The notes under the pieces: model-generated
Told to the model about the DNA's origin: nothing
The model's database searches: none
What the model saw: the letters and a program-made list of their open reading frames with translations, nothing else
In this document: positions 8,042-18,776 of the stretch, one piece after another
How the letters are laid out: each line of letters begins with the position of its first letter
Position numbering within the stretch: the first letter of the stretch is position 1
Made by a program: the position numbers and the translations under genes
Source of the DNA: Gammaproteobacteria bacterium 42_54_T18
Lineage (GTDB): Bacteria > Pseudomonadota > Gammaproteobacteria > Pseudomonadales > Ketobacteraceae
Length of the DNA stretch: 64,000 bases
NCBI GenBank assembly: GCA_002163245.1
Contig: MAAL01000036.1
Coordinates: forward strand, 1-64,000
Direction: 5' to 3'

Positions 8042-9436
8042 TCATTGTTTCAATGCTGACAACACATCACCCATAGTGTCTCGTGCATCGCCAAACAGCA
8101 TTCGCGTATTCTCCTTATAAAACAGCGGGTTATCGACACCAGCATAACCCGTTGCCATGCTTCTTTTTAAGACAACAGCTGTTTTTCCTTTCCACACTTC
8201 CAAAACTGGCATTCCATAAATAGGGCTACCTGGATCTTCCGATGCACCAGGGTTTACAATGTCATTAGCGCCAATAACCAACACAACGTCCGTCTCTGGC
8301 AGATCTTCATTAATCTCATCCATCTCCATAACAATATCGTAAGGTACTTTGGCCTCAGCAAGCAGTACATTCATATGACCAGGCAATCGTCCCGCAACAG
8401 GGTGAATACCAAATCGTACGCTAACCCCTTTATCCTTCAGTAATCGCGTAATGTCGTATACCGTATTTTGCGCTTGGGCTACGGCCATGCCATAACCAGG
8501 AACAATCACAACTGCAGAAGCATCAGCTAACATACCAGCTACCTCATCCGCCGTTGTTGATACTGTTTCTTTCGGACCACCGTCTGCTGTAGATGAAACG
8601 CCAACACTCTGCCCAAAGCCGCCAAGAATCACACTCACAAAAGAACGATTCATCGCTCGACACATAATATAGCTAAGAATCGCACCACTACTTCCGACCA
8701 ACGCACCGACAACAATCAACAAGTCATTCGACAACATAAACCCTGTTGCCGCCGCAGCCCAACCGGAATAGCTATTTAGCATGGAAACTACCACCGGCAT
8801 ATCCGCACCACCAATACCCATCACTAAATGCATACCCAACAAAAATGACAGTACCGTCATGATCAATAGGTAGGTTAATGCCGAATCATGCTGCGCATTG
8901 GAAAACATCACCCCCAAAACAACGGAAGCAATTAAAATCCCCAAATTTAGCCAGTGACGCGCAGGTAACATCAGCGGTTTACTGGCAATGCTACCCCGTA
9001 GCTTTCCAAAAGCAATTACCGAACCGGTAAACGTCACACCACCAATAAAGACACCAAGAAAAATCTCAATCTCATGAATAACTTGCTCAGCAACACTGTT
9101 AAATGTTTCTGCACCTAAAAAACTGGAAATACCCACGAGCACTGCAGCTAAACCTACAAAACTATGTAAGATCGCAACCAGCTCCGGCATTTGTGTCATT
9201 TCAACACGTTTGGCCAATGTAAAACCGATGGTACCACCAATAACAATGACAACGGCCAACACACCATAACCCGTCACGCTTTCACTGAGAATCGTTGCCA
9301 ATATCGCAACAGCCATGCCAATAATACCGAACCAATTCCCCCGTTGAGCCGTTGCTTGATTGCTTAACCCGCTTAAACTAAGAATAAACAACACGCTGGC
9401 ACCGATATATGCAGCAGTTAATACACCTTCTGACAT
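8042..9436 (-). CDS. pntB: NAD(P) transhydrogenase, beta subunit
   Basis: This 464-residue protein matches the usual PntB length of about 460. The N-terminal 270 residues form multiple membrane helices. The C-terminal domain III binds NADP(H), with the fingerprint [12 protein letters not shown] and the family stretches [15 protein letters not shown] and [20 protein letters not shown]. With PntA it couples hydride transfer between NADH and NADP+ to proton movement across the inner membrane, supplying NADPH. It begins 12 bases after pntA on the same strand, so the pair form one transcript. Confidence 0.97.
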   Translation of the reverse strand: MSEGVLTAAYIGASVLFILSLSGLSNQATAQRGNWFGIIGMAVAILATILSESVTGYGVLAVVIVIGGTIGFTLAKRVEMTQMPELVAILHSFVGLAAVLVGISSFLGAETFNSVAEQVIHEIEIFLGVFIGGVTFTGSVIAFGKLRGSIASKPLMLPARHWLNLGILIASVVLGVMFSNAQHDSALTYLLIMTVLSFLLGMHLVMGIGGADMPVVVSMLNSYSGWAAAATGFMLSNDLLIVVGALVGSSGAILSYIMCRAMNRSFVSVILGGFGQSVGVSSTADGGPKETVSTTADEVAGMLADASAVVIVPGYGMAVAQAQNTVYDITRLLKDKGVSVRFGIHPVAGRLPGHMNVLLAEAKVPYDIVMEMDEINEDLPETDVVLVIGANDIVNPGASEDPGSPIYGMPVLEVWKGKTAVVLKRSMATGYAGVDNPLFYKENTRMLFGDARDTMGDVLSALKQ

Positions 9437-9448
9437 ATTGATAACCCC

Positions 9449-10996
9449 CTATTTACGGAACATGCGCAACATGCGCTGAGTGACAGCAAATCCACCGCCA
9501 ATATTAATCGACGCAATTAACACGGCAATTGCCGCTAGAATGGTGATTGGTTCCCCCAGCCCCCCCGAGATCTGTAACATCGCTCCAATAACAATGATGC
9601 CACTAATGGCGTTGGTCACACTCATTAAAGGTGTATGTAAAGAGGGGGAAACATTCCACACCACTTGATACCCAACAAAGCAAGCCAACACAAACACAAT
9701 AAAGTGCGATAAGAATGCGGGCGGTGCTACATAACCAATACCTAACAACAAAACACCAACCGCTGCTAACACTGGAACATTAACTTTTTTGGGGCCATCA
9801 TCAACAATGTCTTTTTTCGGAATTTCTTTTGCAACCGCAGATTTCGCAATAGCAGGAATTTTTAACGGCGGCGGCGGGAAGGGTAGCGTTCCTTCGTATA
9901 CAACCGTTGCGCCACGAATAACGTCATCTTCCATATCAATAGAAAAACCATCACCTTTACACATGTCCGTCAGTAGATGAACCAAGTTCTGAGCATATAA
10001 ACTACTGGACTGTGTTGGCAGACGGCTTGGTAAATCCGTGTAACCAATGATCGAAACCCCGTGCTTTACAACAACCTGATCCTTTTCTGTTAGCTCACAG
10101 TTCCCCCCTGTCTCTGCTGCCAAATCAACAATCACACTACCTTCTTTCATGGCTGCAACCATATCTGCAGTAATCAATTTCGGCGCTGGGCGGCCTGGAA
10201 TTAATGCTGTGGTCATAATAATATCCACGTCTTTGGCTTGCGCCATAAACAACGCCATTTCCGCATCAATAAACTCTTTGGACATTACCTTGGCATAACC
10301 GCCCTCGCCCGAGCCATCTTCTTCAAAATTCAATTCTAAAAACTCGGCTCCCATGCTTTCCACTTGCTCTTTCACTTCAGGGCGAGTGTCGAAGGCACGA
10401 ACAATTGCTCCTAAACTATTCGCAGTCCCGATACCGGATAACCCTGCAACACCAGCACCAATAATCATCACTTTAGCTGGAGGGATACGTCCTGCAGCTG
10501 TAATCTGGCCCGTAAAGAAACGACCAAAATGGTGACCCGCTTCCATAATCGCACGGTAACCGGCGATATTTGCCATCGAGCTTAGAGCATCCATTTTTTG
10601 AGAACGGGAAATTCGAGGTATCGCATCAATGGCAAGTGCAGAAACTTTTTGATTTTCGAGTTGTTTAAGTAATTCTTCGTTTTGAGCGGGTTGTAAAAAG
10701 CTCACAAGAGTCTGACCGGCTTTGAGTAATTCTACTTCGTGAACATTTAACGTGGGGTTATGTTCTGGAGCACGAACCTTTATAACAATATCAACATCGC
10801 CCCAACATTTAGCGGTATCGATTTCGATGCTCGCCCCGGCGTCCTGGTAGGCTTCATCCGTAAACGATGCTGCACTTCCGGCACCAGATTCGATAACAAT
10901 ATCAAAACCGAGTTTTTGTAATTTTTTAACCGACTCAGGGGTTGCTGCAACACGCCGCTCCCCCTGATGAACTTCTTTTGGAATACCAATCTTCAT
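9449..10996 (-). CDS. pntA: NAD(P) transhydrogenase, alpha subunit
   Basis: This 515-residue protein is the full-length single-chain PntA type of E. coli (about 510 residues), not the split alpha1/alpha2 form. The N-terminus [21 protein letters not shown] is the alanine-dehydrogenase/transhydrogenase signature. The NAD-binding fold has [13 protein letters not shown] near residue 175, and [18 protein letters not shown] matches the dimer/NAD loop. Membrane helices occupy about residues 410-500. It is the first gene of the pntAB operon. No riboswitch or clear operator is visible in the 157 bases upstream. Confidence 0.97.
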   Translation of the reverse strand: MKIGIPKEVHQGERRVAATPESVKKLQKLGFDIVIESGAGSAASFTDEAYQDAGASIEIDTAKCWGDVDIVIKVRAPEHNPTLNVHEVELLKAGQTLVSFLQPAQNEELLKQLENQKVSALAIDAIPRISRSQKMDALSSMANIAGYRAIMEAGHHFGRFFTGQITAAGRIPPAKVMIIGAGVAGLSGIGTANSLGAIVRAFDTRPEVKEQVESMGAEFLELNFEEDGSGEGGYAKVMSKEFIDAEMALFMAQAKDVDIIMTTALIPGRPAPKLITADMVAAMKEGSVIVDLAAETGGNCELTEKDQVVVKHGVSIIGYTDLPSRLPTQSSSLYAQNLVHLLTDMCKGDGFSIDMEDDVIRGATVVYEGTLPFPPPPLKIPAIAKSAVAKEIPKKDIVDDGPKKVNVPVLAAVGVLLLGIGYVAPPAFLSHFIVFVLACFVGYQVVWNVSPSLHTPLMSVTNAISGIIVIGAMLQISGGLGEPITILAAIAVLIASINIGGGFAVTQRMLRMFRK

Positions 10997-11153
10997 TCAT
11001 TTACTCCAGCAACGTGGGTTTACGGCTGAATTAATTTAAGCATGAATATTGGTGAAGATCATTAACATAACGCAAAAGAGTAAGATTCCTATCAACAACC
11101 AAACATCAACAAATGTGTTATCTAATTCTACTCAAGCGCTAAGCGTTCATAAA

Positions 11154-11942
11154 TTACACGTTCAAGAAATCTGCTTTTCGCTTATTCAAAAATGCATTGA
11201 TCCCTTCTTGCCCCTCTGCACTGCACCCCTGTCGTGCAATCGCTCGGGCTTCCAATTCCATCTGCGCTTCAAAACCTTGGTTAGCAGAGGCATGTAATAA
11301 TTCTTTCACCTCACGATATGCCGCTGTTGGCCCTTTAACAAATCGTTTGGCAACGGTTAATGCCGTATCCATTAATACATCTTCCGCAACCGCTTGGTTA
11401 ATCATTCCCCAGGCTACAGCTTCTTCCGCCGTAACCGGGCGATTGGTTAACATCAATTCCTTTGCTCGACGTTCACCGACAAGACGAGGAAGGCTGTAGC
11501 TAGCACCTCCGTCAGGTGTTAATCCAACAGCGGTATAAGCCATAGTGAACGTTACGGGGTCAGCGGCAATGGCAATATCACCCAATAGCGCTAAGGACAT
11601 ACCGGCACCGGCAGCTTTACCATTGATAGCAGTTATTAGTGGAGCTCCCATACGAGAAAAGCGAGCCAATGCGCTATGCAAATAAGATGTTAGCTCTTTT
11701 AACCCTTTGCCAATATCACTGCCCATTTCTGCAAAGCTAGCTACATCGCCGCCAGCACTAAAAAATGGCCCATTACCCGTTAAAATAACACAACGGATCT
11801 CAGGGTTTTCATCACATTCAATGGCCACAGACATCAATTCTTTTGCCATAGCCAAATCAATAGAATTCGCCGCCTTCGGTCTATTTAAACGAATAGTGGC
11901 GATATTGTCTGCAATGTTAAACTCAATGGTTTGATAACTCAT
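11154..11942 (-). CDS. Enoyl-CoA hydratase/isomerase (crotonase) family, PaaG-like
   Basis: This 262-residue crotonase-fold protein has the oxyanion-hole segments SAGGDVASF and INGKAAGAGMSLAL. In the active-site loop it has TPDGGASYSLPRLVG. Asp replaces the second catalytic Glu of true hydratases, which points to an isomerase of the PaaG or delta3-enoyl-CoA isomerase kind. I start at ATG 11942 (MSYQTIEF), preceded by AGGGGA; the frame upstream adds 12 residues that do not fit the family. No beta-oxidation partners are adjacent, so the acyl substrate is not predictable. Confidence 0.85.
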   Translation of the reverse strand: MSYQTIEFNIADNIATIRLNRPKAANSIDLAMAKELMSVAIECDENPEIRCVILTGNGPFFSAGGDVASFAEMGSDIGKGLKELTSYLHSALARFSRMGAPLITAINGKAAGAGMSLALLGDIAIAADPVTFTMAYTAVGLTPDGGASYSLPRLVGERRAKELMLTNRPVTAEEAVAWGMINQAVAEDVLMDTALTVAKRFVKGPTAAYREVKELLHASANQGFEAQMELEARAIARQGCSAEGQEGINAFLNKRKADFLNV

Positions 11943-12061
11943 ACGGGGTCCCCTAGAATAAAAGCAGCAATGTTGCACTAAAAACCAGGGTTTGCAAGAA
12001 CAAAAATGACTAGAGGGTCAACCACCAAACAGTGTCAACACGAACCACTTTGATAGACCTA

Positions 12062-12517
12062 TCAAACGGACCTGTTATTATAAGCATCAAAATCTGGCAA
12101 TCCACTGCAATACTCTTCCCCAATTAAAGGGGAAGACAGGATAAAATCCGCAGTCGACCGGTTGCATGCAACGGGTACATTCCAGACAGCTGTTATCCTC
12201 AATAACGCCTTTACGTCTGGGTCATGGGGCATAGGTTCAAAGGGGTCCCAGAAAAAGATCAGCATATTGATTTCACCTTCTGCGATTTTGGCACCAATTT
12301 GCTGGTCACCACCCAATGGGCCACTCAGCAAAGGCTCAACTTCTAAGCCTGTCTTTTCTGTCACCATTTTCCCCGTTGTTCCCGTGCCATATAGTTTATG
12401 GCGTAACAGTTCATCCCTATGAGCAGTAACCCACGCCATTAACTCAGGCTTTTTATTATCATGGGCGACTAATGCAATTCGTTTTTCGGCCTTAAAAACC
12501 CGTGTATTCTCACTCAT
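12062..12517 (-). CDS. mgsA: Methylglyoxal synthase
   Basis: This 151-residue protein has the methylglyoxal synthase signature: [10 protein letters not shown] at the phosphate-binding N-terminus, LYGTGTTG, and [11 protein letters not shown] with the catalytic Asp at 71. [10 protein letters not shown] and [12 protein letters not shown] follow. The enzyme converts dihydroxyacetone phosphate to methylglyoxal and phosphate, a bypass that relieves sugar-phosphate build-up. The start of the divergent metallo-beta-lactamase-fold gene lies 88 bases away. That family includes glyoxalase II-like hydrolases, so a shared methylglyoxal role is possible but inferred. Confidence 0.95.
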   Translation of the reverse strand: MSENTRVFKAEKRIALVAHDNKKPELMAWVTAHRDELLRHKLYGTGTTGKMVTEKTGLEVEPLLSGPLGGDQQIGAKIAEGEINMLIFFWDPFEPMPHDPDVKALLRITAVWNVPVACNRSTADFILSSPLIGEEYCSGLPDFDAYNNRSV

Positions 12518-12604
12518 TTAATACCTCTCAAAAAATAGCCATTGCTGGTTTTATCGCTTATACGTACACTAGCGGACACCCTAGAAAATAGAAAGAAAGC
12601 CTTT

Positions 12605-13237
12605 ATGAAAACAGTCATTATCCCCGTTACAAAATTCGAACAAAACTGTTCACTATGGATCTGTGAAGAAACAAAAGAAGCTGCAGTCGTTGACCCTGGT
12701 GGCGATGTGGATAAAATCATTACCGCAGCAGCAAAAGAAGGCGTGAGCATCACCAAGATTTTTCTTACCCACGCCCATATCGACCATGCCGGTGCGACAG
12801 CAACCTTGTCAGAAAAATTTGATTTACCCATTATAGGTCCACACAAAGGGGATCAGTTTTGGATTGATTCCTTAGAAAAGCAATCAGAGATGTTTGGTTT
12901 TCCAGACTGCAAAATCTTCACCCCAACACAATGGCTTAATGATGGCGATACTGTGAGTTTTGGTAACGTCACACTTGAGGTGTACCATACGCCAGGGCAC
13001 ACCCCCGGACATGTCATATTTTTCAATAAAAACGCCAATATTGCTGCCGTAGGGGATGTGTTATTTGCAGGTTCAATTGGTCGCACGGATTTCCCCGGCG
13101 GGGATCACGACACATTAATCAACGCTATAAAACAAAAACTTTGGCCTTTGGGTAACGATGTATCTTTCATTCCTGGTCACGGCCCAATGTCTACCTTTGG
13201 TGCTGAACGCCAAAGTAATCCCTACGTGCATGACTAA
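12605..13237 (+). CDS. Metallo-beta-lactamase-fold hydrolase (YcbL/glyoxalase II-like)
   Basis: This 210-residue protein has the zinc motif THAHIDH (His56, His58, Asp60, His61), further metal ligands in HTPGHTPGH and GDVLFAGSIGRTDFPGG, and FIPGHGPMS near the end. The order and size match YcbL-type glyoxalase II homologues, which lack the C-terminal substrate domain of true GloB. I start at ATG 12605 (MKTVIIPVTKFEQN), which matches family N-termini. The upstream frame (21 residues) overlaps the promoter region shared with mgsA. Thioester hydrolysis of S-lactoylglutathione is plausible but not shown. Confidence 0.88.
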   Translation: MKTVIIPVTKFEQNCSLWICEETKEAAVVDPGGDVDKIITAAAKEGVSITKIFLTHAHIDHAGATATLSEKFDLPIIGPHKGDQFWIDSLEKQSEMFGFPDCKIFTPTQWLNDGDTVSFGNVTLEVYHTPGHTPGHVIFFNKNANIAAVGDVLFAGSIGRTDFPGGDHDTLINAIKQKLWPLGNDVSFIPGHGPMSTFGAERQSNPYVHD

Positions 13238-13306
13238 AATCAATAGTTAGACTACATTGTAGGCATAACGTATTTTTCTCTTAAATGCTTATCTAGGAAA
13301 TGCACT

Positions 13307-14542
13307 ATGTCTACGACCCAAAAAAATCACTCAAACTTTCTGTGCTTGCTGCTGCAATGTCTCCTTTATTAGGGTTAGGGCTTAGCCAAACGGTTATCGC
13401 CGCAGACAGTATCGCGGAAGCTCTTAAAGAAGGTGATACGGTTACGTTATGAAAATGTAGAGGTAGACGATAAAGTCGATACCACTCAAGATGGATCCGA
13501 TGCGATCACATTAAAAACTCGCGCCACCTATACCTCTGGCGATTTTAACGGTTTTGGGATGACACTTGAGTTTGATGATGTTACGTCATTAAAAAGCGTA
13601 AACTACCCTGACAAGGTGAACAGCGGTGAAAGTGGCCCCACTATCGCTGATCCTGAAGGTACCGGTGTAAACCAAGTGTACATAAGCTATAAAGCAATGG
13701 ACACCACGGCTAAATACGGTCGCCAACGTATTTTAATAGGCAACCAACGTTTTGTTGGTGGTGTCGGCTGGCGACAAAACGAACAAACCTATGATGCTTT
13801 GAGCGTTAGCAATAACAGCATTAAAAACCTGACCGTATTTGCTGCCCACGTTTATAACGTGGATGGTATTACCGGAACAAATACAGATCACGACACCAAT
13901 TTATTAAATATTGCCTATAAGACACCTATAGGTAAAGCGACGACTTACTACTACGATGTAGAGGATGAGAGCGCAGAAGCAGGATCAAAAACCTTAGGTG
14001 CTAGCTTCGCAGGTAAAGTCGATGCAGGTGATGCCAAAATCCTATTCAACGTTGAGTTCGCAAAACAATCAGAAAATGCCAAAACTACTGACTATGACGC
14101 CAACTACACCCACATAATGGGTGGTGTATCTATCGCTGGGATCACTGCCAAGTTAGGCCTTGAATCATTAGGCGCAGATGATGATGCTGGTATTGGATTC
14201 GCAACACCACTTGCAACCAAGCATAAATTCCAAGGCTGGACGGATAATTTCTTGGCAACTCCATCCACTGGGATCGACGACCTATATGTATCCGTAGGGA
14301 CAAAAGTTGCTGGCATAAAATTGTTAGCCGTTTATCACAATTTCACTACGAATGAAAAGGATGTCGCAGCGGGCATCAAAGATGGCGACGAACATGGCTC
14401 TGAAATTGGCTTTGTTGTAGCGAAAAAACTGGATAACGGTATTGGCCTTAGTCTTAAATATGCTGACTTCAGCAAAGGTGATGACGCCCTCGGCAAGAAA
14501 GACACCACCAAGCTTTGGTTAAGTTCCACTTACAAGTTCTAA
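13307..14542 (+). pseudogene. Outer-membrane beta-barrel porin with two apparent frameshifts
   Basis: From about 13433 an open frame encodes some 369 residues of a beta-barrel (RLRYENVEVDD ..., GRQRILIGNQRFVGGVGWRQNEQ ..., ending TYKF with the C-terminal Phe used for barrel assembly). It resembles alginate-export/OprO-like porins. The matching signal peptide (KKSLKLSVLAAAMSPLLGLG ... ADSIAEALKEGD) is in the next frame. The best start, ATG 13307 with AGGA 8 bases upstream, is in the barrel frame but runs to a stop. One A too few in the seven-A run at 13320-13326, and one base too many near 13433-13440, would explain everything. This is a decayed gene, a phase-variable one, or two sequence errors. 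Confidence 0.75.
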
Positions 14543-14743
14543 ATGACAGCCAACTAATAATACTAATGTCGTAACACACCTCTCTCTGCGGCGGTTTAAT
14601 ATAGCTCCTATACCGTCGCGGACTTCCCCCTCCCCATTTCTTGCACACTCTTGCGCTAATCTGTTCTCATTCGTCTAGAATTCACGTTATATTGAGCGTT
14701 TCTAGATTTATTTACCCAGCGAGTACACAGCAAGGATTAAAGT

Positions 14744-16228
14744 TTGGCGTTATTCCCTACTCCAAAAAGCATCAAAACCAAGCTATTTCTAACCATGCTA
14801 ATGGCATCCAGTGGCGTGGCTATTTGTATGTTTTTGGTAATGCAATGGAGTTTTGACAGAGGTTTTTTAAATTACGTTAACACTCAAGATAGAGAACAAA
14901 GCGCCGCGCTTAGTGCTTCATTAGCAATTGAGTACGCCTCTGCTGATAGCTGGAAACAACTTGCTAGAAACCCTCAAAAATGGCATCAACTCATCTCTGG
15001 CAGCAGCCCTGACCTATTTTCATCCCCACCACGACACAAAAAAGGGCCAGGCCACCCACCTATCGAACATCGACGCCCTCCTAAAGCAGACCTTCAACGA
15101 CCTGAGCCCCCTCCTCATCGTCGTCGGCCACCACCTAACCAACAACGCCCCCGAGTTGCGCTGTTCGATGCTGACAAAAATACTGTGTTTGGGCCACCAG
15201 AAGGCGCTCGTGTATTCTCACTTTCACCCATTACCTTAAACGAGCAGACAATTGGCTACTTAGGCATTAAACCCATCAAAGAGCTCTCCGATGCCCATGA
15301 CCTAGTTTTTGTTCAAGAACAAAGCCAAACATTTCTATTAATTGCATTAGTAATGATGGTTATTTCCATGTTGCTTTCTATCCCTATTGCAGGGCATCTC
15401 GTCAAACCGATTAAACACCTTGAAAAAGGCACTCAGCGATTAACCTCAGGTAAGTTTGACACTCAAATCCCTGTAATCACCAGGGATGAGCTCGGCACTC
15501 TATCCACCAACTTTAATATCTTAGCCAACACACTAAAAGAAAATGAAAGTGCTCGTCAGCAATGGGTCGCTGATATTTCCCATGAACTTCGAACGCCTCT
15601 TGCGATATTAAAAGGTGAAATAGAAGCCCTTGAAGATGGCATTCGCCCATTAACGCCTGAGAATATTATCTCCCTTGGTCAAGAGGTGGAACATCTAACT
15701 CATCTAGTAGGAGACCTATACGAATTATCCATGTCAGACATTGGTGCACTTAACTACCAGAGATGCCCCACTGACATTCTTCCGATTTTGGAACATTGTG
15801 CTGAAACCTTTAAGGACCAATTCTCAAGTAAAAATATAACCTTGTCATTTGATTCGATGAACCTAGATAAAGCCGCGTTGTTTGTTGACCCTCAACGCAT
15901 CAAACAACTGGTTAATAATTTGTTAAAAAACAGCTATCGTTATACAGATAAAAACGGCAATAGTGTGTTAACTATTGAGAAGGGACACAACGAAATGCTA
16001 ATTCACCTGCAGGACTCTTCTCCTGGCGTAGCCAAAGAGGAAATCCCTCGGCTATTTGAGCGGCTATATCGCGTAGATTCGTCTCGCAATCGTGCCAGCG
16101 GAGGTGCCGGATTAGGTTTAGCTATTTGCAGTAATATTGTCACTGCACACGGTGGAACGATTAACGCCCAACCATCTCCTCAAGGTGGTTTATGGGTTAC
16201 CGTACGATTACCCATAACACACGTATAA
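14744..16228 (+). CDS. Two-component sensor histidine kinase, BaeS-like, with His/Pro-rich loop
   Basis: This 494-residue protein has a membrane helix near 13-35, a periplasmic region to about 195, and a second helix at 197-218. A HAMP segment, HisKA with the H-box ADISHELRTPL (His280) and HATPase_c (NNLLKNSYRYTD, GGAGLGLAIC) follow. Residues 95-137 are extremely rich in Pro, His and Arg, a possible metal- or anion-binding sensor loop. TTG start at 14744 is supported by AAGGA 8 bases upstream. It is followed by its response regulator. Kinase class and order resemble BaeS/BaeR of envelope stress; the true signal is unknown. Confidence 0.88.
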   Translation: MALFPTPKSIKTKLFLTMLMASSGVAICMFLVMQWSFDRGFLNYVNTQDREQSAALSASLAIEYASADSWKQLARNPQKWHQLISGSSPDLFSSPPRHKKGPGHPPIEHRRPPKADLQRPEPPPHRRRPPPNQQRPRVALFDADKNTVFGPPEGARVFSLSPITLNEQTIGYLGIKPIKELSDAHDLVFVQEQSQTFLLIALVMMVISMLLSIPIAGHLVKPIKHLEKGTQRLTSGKFDTQIPVITRDELGTLSTNFNILANTLKENESARQQWVADISHELRTPLAILKGEIEALEDGIRPLTPENIISLGQEVEHLTHLVGDLYELSMSDIGALNYQRCPTDILPILEHCAETFKDQFSSKNITLSFDSMNLDKAALFVDPQRIKQLVNNLLKNSYRYTDKNGNSVLTIEKGHNEMLIHLQDSSPGVAKEEIPRLFERLYRVDSSRNRASGGAGLGLAICSNIVTAHGGTINAQPSPQGGLWVTVRLPITHV

Positions 16229-16266
16229 CGCTTAGAAAATGCATCCAAAACAATAAGGCACAACTA

Positions 16267-16959
16267 ATGACAAACAATGCGACATCAAGCAGCACTATCC
16301 TTATTGTTGAAGATGAAGAAAAACTTGCCCAGCTACTTTCCGATTACCTTCAAAATTCAGGATTCCAAACACACTGCATTTACGAAGGAACAAGTGTTGC
16401 TGCATGGGCTAAAATAAACAAACCTTCACTGATACTTTTGGATTTAATGCTACCAGGAAAAGATGGCATGGATGTATGCAAAGACATCCGTGCATTCTCT
16501 AACACTCCTATCATTATGGTTACCGCTCGCGTTGAGGAAATTGACCGACTTATAGGGTTAGAACTCGGAGCCGATGATTATATCTGTAAACCTTTTAGCC
16601 CAAGAGAAGTCGTTGCCAGAGTCAAAGCAGTATTACGTCGAACTGGGACAACCCCCTCTTCCTCTGACTCAATTATTAAATTAGACGAAAGCCGCTACCA
16701 AGCCACGGCAAATGATCAACCGTTAAATCTAACGGCTGTAGAATTTCAATTATTAAATATTTTAGTAACCGATCCTGGGCGCATTTATTCTCGCGAACAA
16801 CTGATGGACCATATCTATAATGACCACCGCATTGTTAACGACAGAACCATCGATAGTCATATTAAAAAATTGCGTAAACGTATTGGGGAAGTAATACCCA
16901 ACACCACGATTATTCACTCCGTATATGGTGTTGGCTATAAGTATGAACCAGAAGTATAA
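16267..16959 (+). CDS. OmpR/PhoB-family response regulator, BaeR-like
   Basis: This 230-residue protein has a receiver domain (ILIVEDEEKLAQLL, phospho-acceptor Asp59 in LILLDLMLPG, KPFSP lysine motif) and a winged-helix DNA-binding domain (LTAVEFQLLNILVTDPGRIYSREQL, RTIDSHIKKLRKRIG, VYGVGYKY). ATG 16267 is chosen because the receiver begins about 10 residues later. The upstream part of the frame overlaps the kinase gene. The pair sit 38 bases apart and are surely co-transcribed. E. coli BaeR activates spy and efflux genes; a Spy-like gene lies 2.6 kb downstream here. Confidence 0.92.
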   Translation: MTNNATSSSTILIVEDEEKLAQLLSDYLQNSGFQTHCIYEGTSVAAWAKINKPSLILLDLMLPGKDGMDVCKDIRAFSNTPIIMVTARVEEIDRLIGLELGADDYICKPFSPREVVARVKAVLRRTGTTPSSSDSIIKLDESRYQATANDQPLNLTAVEFQLLNILVTDPGRIYSREQLMDHIYNDHRIVNDRTIDSHIKKLRKRIGEVIPNTTIIHSVYGVGYKYEPEV

Positions 16960-16973
16960 ACCGAAAGCTCACA

Positions 16974-18704
16974 TCAAGTCATTGGAACAGCCCATTGCTC
17001 TGGCTCTTCACGTTTATCAAAAAATGCCATTTTCGCAAGTTTAAGCCCTTTCAATCCCATAATTTGCCCGGCAGTTAAAAAGCCCGCCATCATCGAGCCA
17101 ACAACACCCGCAGACAATACATCCTGCCCTGTCAGATACAGCCCAGGTATTGATGTTTTAGGTTGCAGCCATTCTTGATCAAATCGATTCATATCATGAT
17201 CAATACCGTAAAGCTCACCTTTGGAGTAATAACAAAAGTAATCCGTTGATAACGGTGTTGATGTTTCGTAATAATCAATCTTGCCCCGTAAATGTGGCAT
17301 TTTCTCAAAAAGGGCTTCTAACATTCGCTGAGAAAAGTATTCTTTAAGCTCCTCGTAGTCCTCTCCACGCTTGCCCCAAGTTTCATCTTTCCACTTTTCA
17401 AAAATATGGTAAGGCGTTGGGGCCACTATCTCGATAGTCGAACGACCTGGGTACTTATTATTAAACTCAGGGTCTTTTGCTGAAGGAAAAGACACATACA
17501 CAACCGGAAACGGTTTTTTATAATCATCAAAAAAACGATCCGTATTTTCATCGTGTTTTTCATCAGCGTACATCCAAAAATTGGTAGAAGGTAAATCGTG
17601 AGACTTAGAATCCCCCTTTAATCCAATATACATACCCAGATGCGCATAAGATGGTGACACTTTCTTTAGCTTTTTGTCATAACCATGTTTTCGACTGACA
17701 GCTTCTGGCAACAATTTGCCAAAAGTATTAAACACTCCCGCATTACTAATTACCAAGGGTGAACGGATATCAGTACCATCCTTCATTCGAACACCAACAG
17801 CTTTACCTTTTTCTACTAAAATCTTCTCAACCGATGCATAAGTGAACACTTCACCGCCACTGGCCTGTACTACTGGAATGATTGTTTCTGCGATCTTTGA
17901 AGCACCACCGATGGGATAAAAACCACCATTAAAATAATGTTTGGCAATCAGCGCATGAATAATAAATGCTGATCTTTTCGGGGTCATACCACAATCACCC
18001 CATTGCCCCGTTAATACCGCAATCAGTTTTTCATTTGATGTTAGCTCACGTAGAACCTCGTAGGTATTACGATTAAAATACTCTGGCATCAATCGTTTGG
18101 TAGCAAGTGATAACGCTTTTTGCTGCCAAGGTTTAAATAATTTACCCATGGTAAACCATTGCATACCTTTGCTTGCCTCATCAATCATGTGTACGTACTT
18201 ATCGATAACAGCACTTTCTTCTGGGAATTTACGTTTTAATTCATTCTTAAACGCTTCTTTTCCTTTTACAAAATTGAACTCTTCATCACCGAGAAATATT
18301 CGATCATAATTATCATCCATAGCAGCCCATTTAAGATTACCGTCGGTGACAAAATCAAACAATTTACGACCCATCGTGGGATAGCCCATATCACCAATGT
18401 AGTGCACACCCACATCCCACTCATAGCCATTCCGGGAATAGCTATGAGTGTAACCACCAGCGGTATAATGCTGTTCTAGCACCAACACTTTTTTGCCCAT
18501 CTTTGACATAGATGCTGCGGTTGTTAAACCTCCAATCCCTGATCCAATAACGATAGCGTCATAAGAGCCATCCAGTCGACTTGGACGGTAGCGCTTACCG
18601 ATACGAATAGTACTAGGGGCCAAACCTGATGTTTTCTCTTTCTTCTTTTTTGTCGGCTCTTTATTAGTCACATCTTGATTTGTGCCATCACTCGTATCAG
18701 TCAT
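16974..18704 (-). CDS. FAD-dependent oxidoreductase of the phytoene desaturase/RetSat-like family
   Basis: This 576-residue protein has a charged, lysine-rich leader and then the dinucleotide-binding motif AIVIGSGIGGLTTAASMSKMGKKVLVLEQ near residues 50-78. GGYTHSYSRNGYEWDVGVHYIG follows, as in carotenoid isomerase and all-trans-retinol 13,14-reductase relatives. The C-terminal FAD signature is PGLYLTGQDVLSAGVVGSMMAGFLTA. Members reduce, isomerise or desaturate polyene or lipid double bonds. No carotenoid synthesis genes are nearby, so the substrate is open. It faces a PadR regulator across a 160-base intergenic region, which suggests control by that repressor. Confidence 0.85.
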   Translation of the reverse strand: MTDTSDGTNQDVTNKEPTKKKKEKTSGLAPSTIRIGKRYRPSRLDGSYDAIVIGSGIGGLTTAASMSKMGKKVLVLEQHYTAGGYTHSYSRNGYEWDVGVHYIGDMGYPTMGRKLFDFVTDGNLKWAAMDDNYDRIFLGDEEFNFVKGKEAFKNELKRKFPEESAVIDKYVHMIDEASKGMQWFTMGKLFKPWQQKALSLATKRLMPEYFNRNTYEVLRELTSNEKLIAVLTGQWGDCGMTPKRSAFIIHALIAKHYFNGGFYPIGGASKIAETIIPVVQASGGEVFTYASVEKILVEKGKAVGVRMKDGTDIRSPLVISNAGVFNTFGKLLPEAVSRKHGYDKKLKKVSPSYAHLGMYIGLKGDSKSHDLPSTNFWMYADEKHDENTDRFFDDYKKPFPVVYVSFPSAKDPEFNNKYPGRSTIEIVAPTPYHIFEKWKDETWGKRGEDYEELKEYFSQRMLEALFEKMPHLRGKIDYYETSTPLSTDYFCYYSKGELYGIDHDMNRFDQEWLQPKTSIPGLYLTGQDVLSAGVVGSMMAGFLTAGQIMGLKGLKLAKMAFFDKREEPEQWAVPMT

Positions 18705-18758
18705 CTTCCATCTCCAAGGTGTTCAACCATGCTCATCTTAAAATAAACAATCAGCTTA

Positions 18759-18776
18759 TATTCAATTTTTTGAATA
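18759..18776. promoter_or_regulatory. Palindrome in the divergent FAD oxidoreductase/PadR region, candidate operator
   Basis: TATTCAA-tttt-TTGAATA is a perfect 7-bp inverted repeat with a 4-base centre, placed between the two divergent starts. A weak promoter-like pair follows toward padR: TTGAGA at about 18786 and TAAAAT at about 18811, spaced 19. PadR proteins are dimeric winged-helix repressors that often regulate themselves and a neighbour, so this is the most likely binding site. It is inferred from position and symmetry only. Confidence 0.4.

Noticed and set aside
12514-12846. 110-residue minus-strand frame
   Set aside because: Antisense to the metallo-beta-lactamase-fold gene, whose zinc motif is clear on the plus strand.
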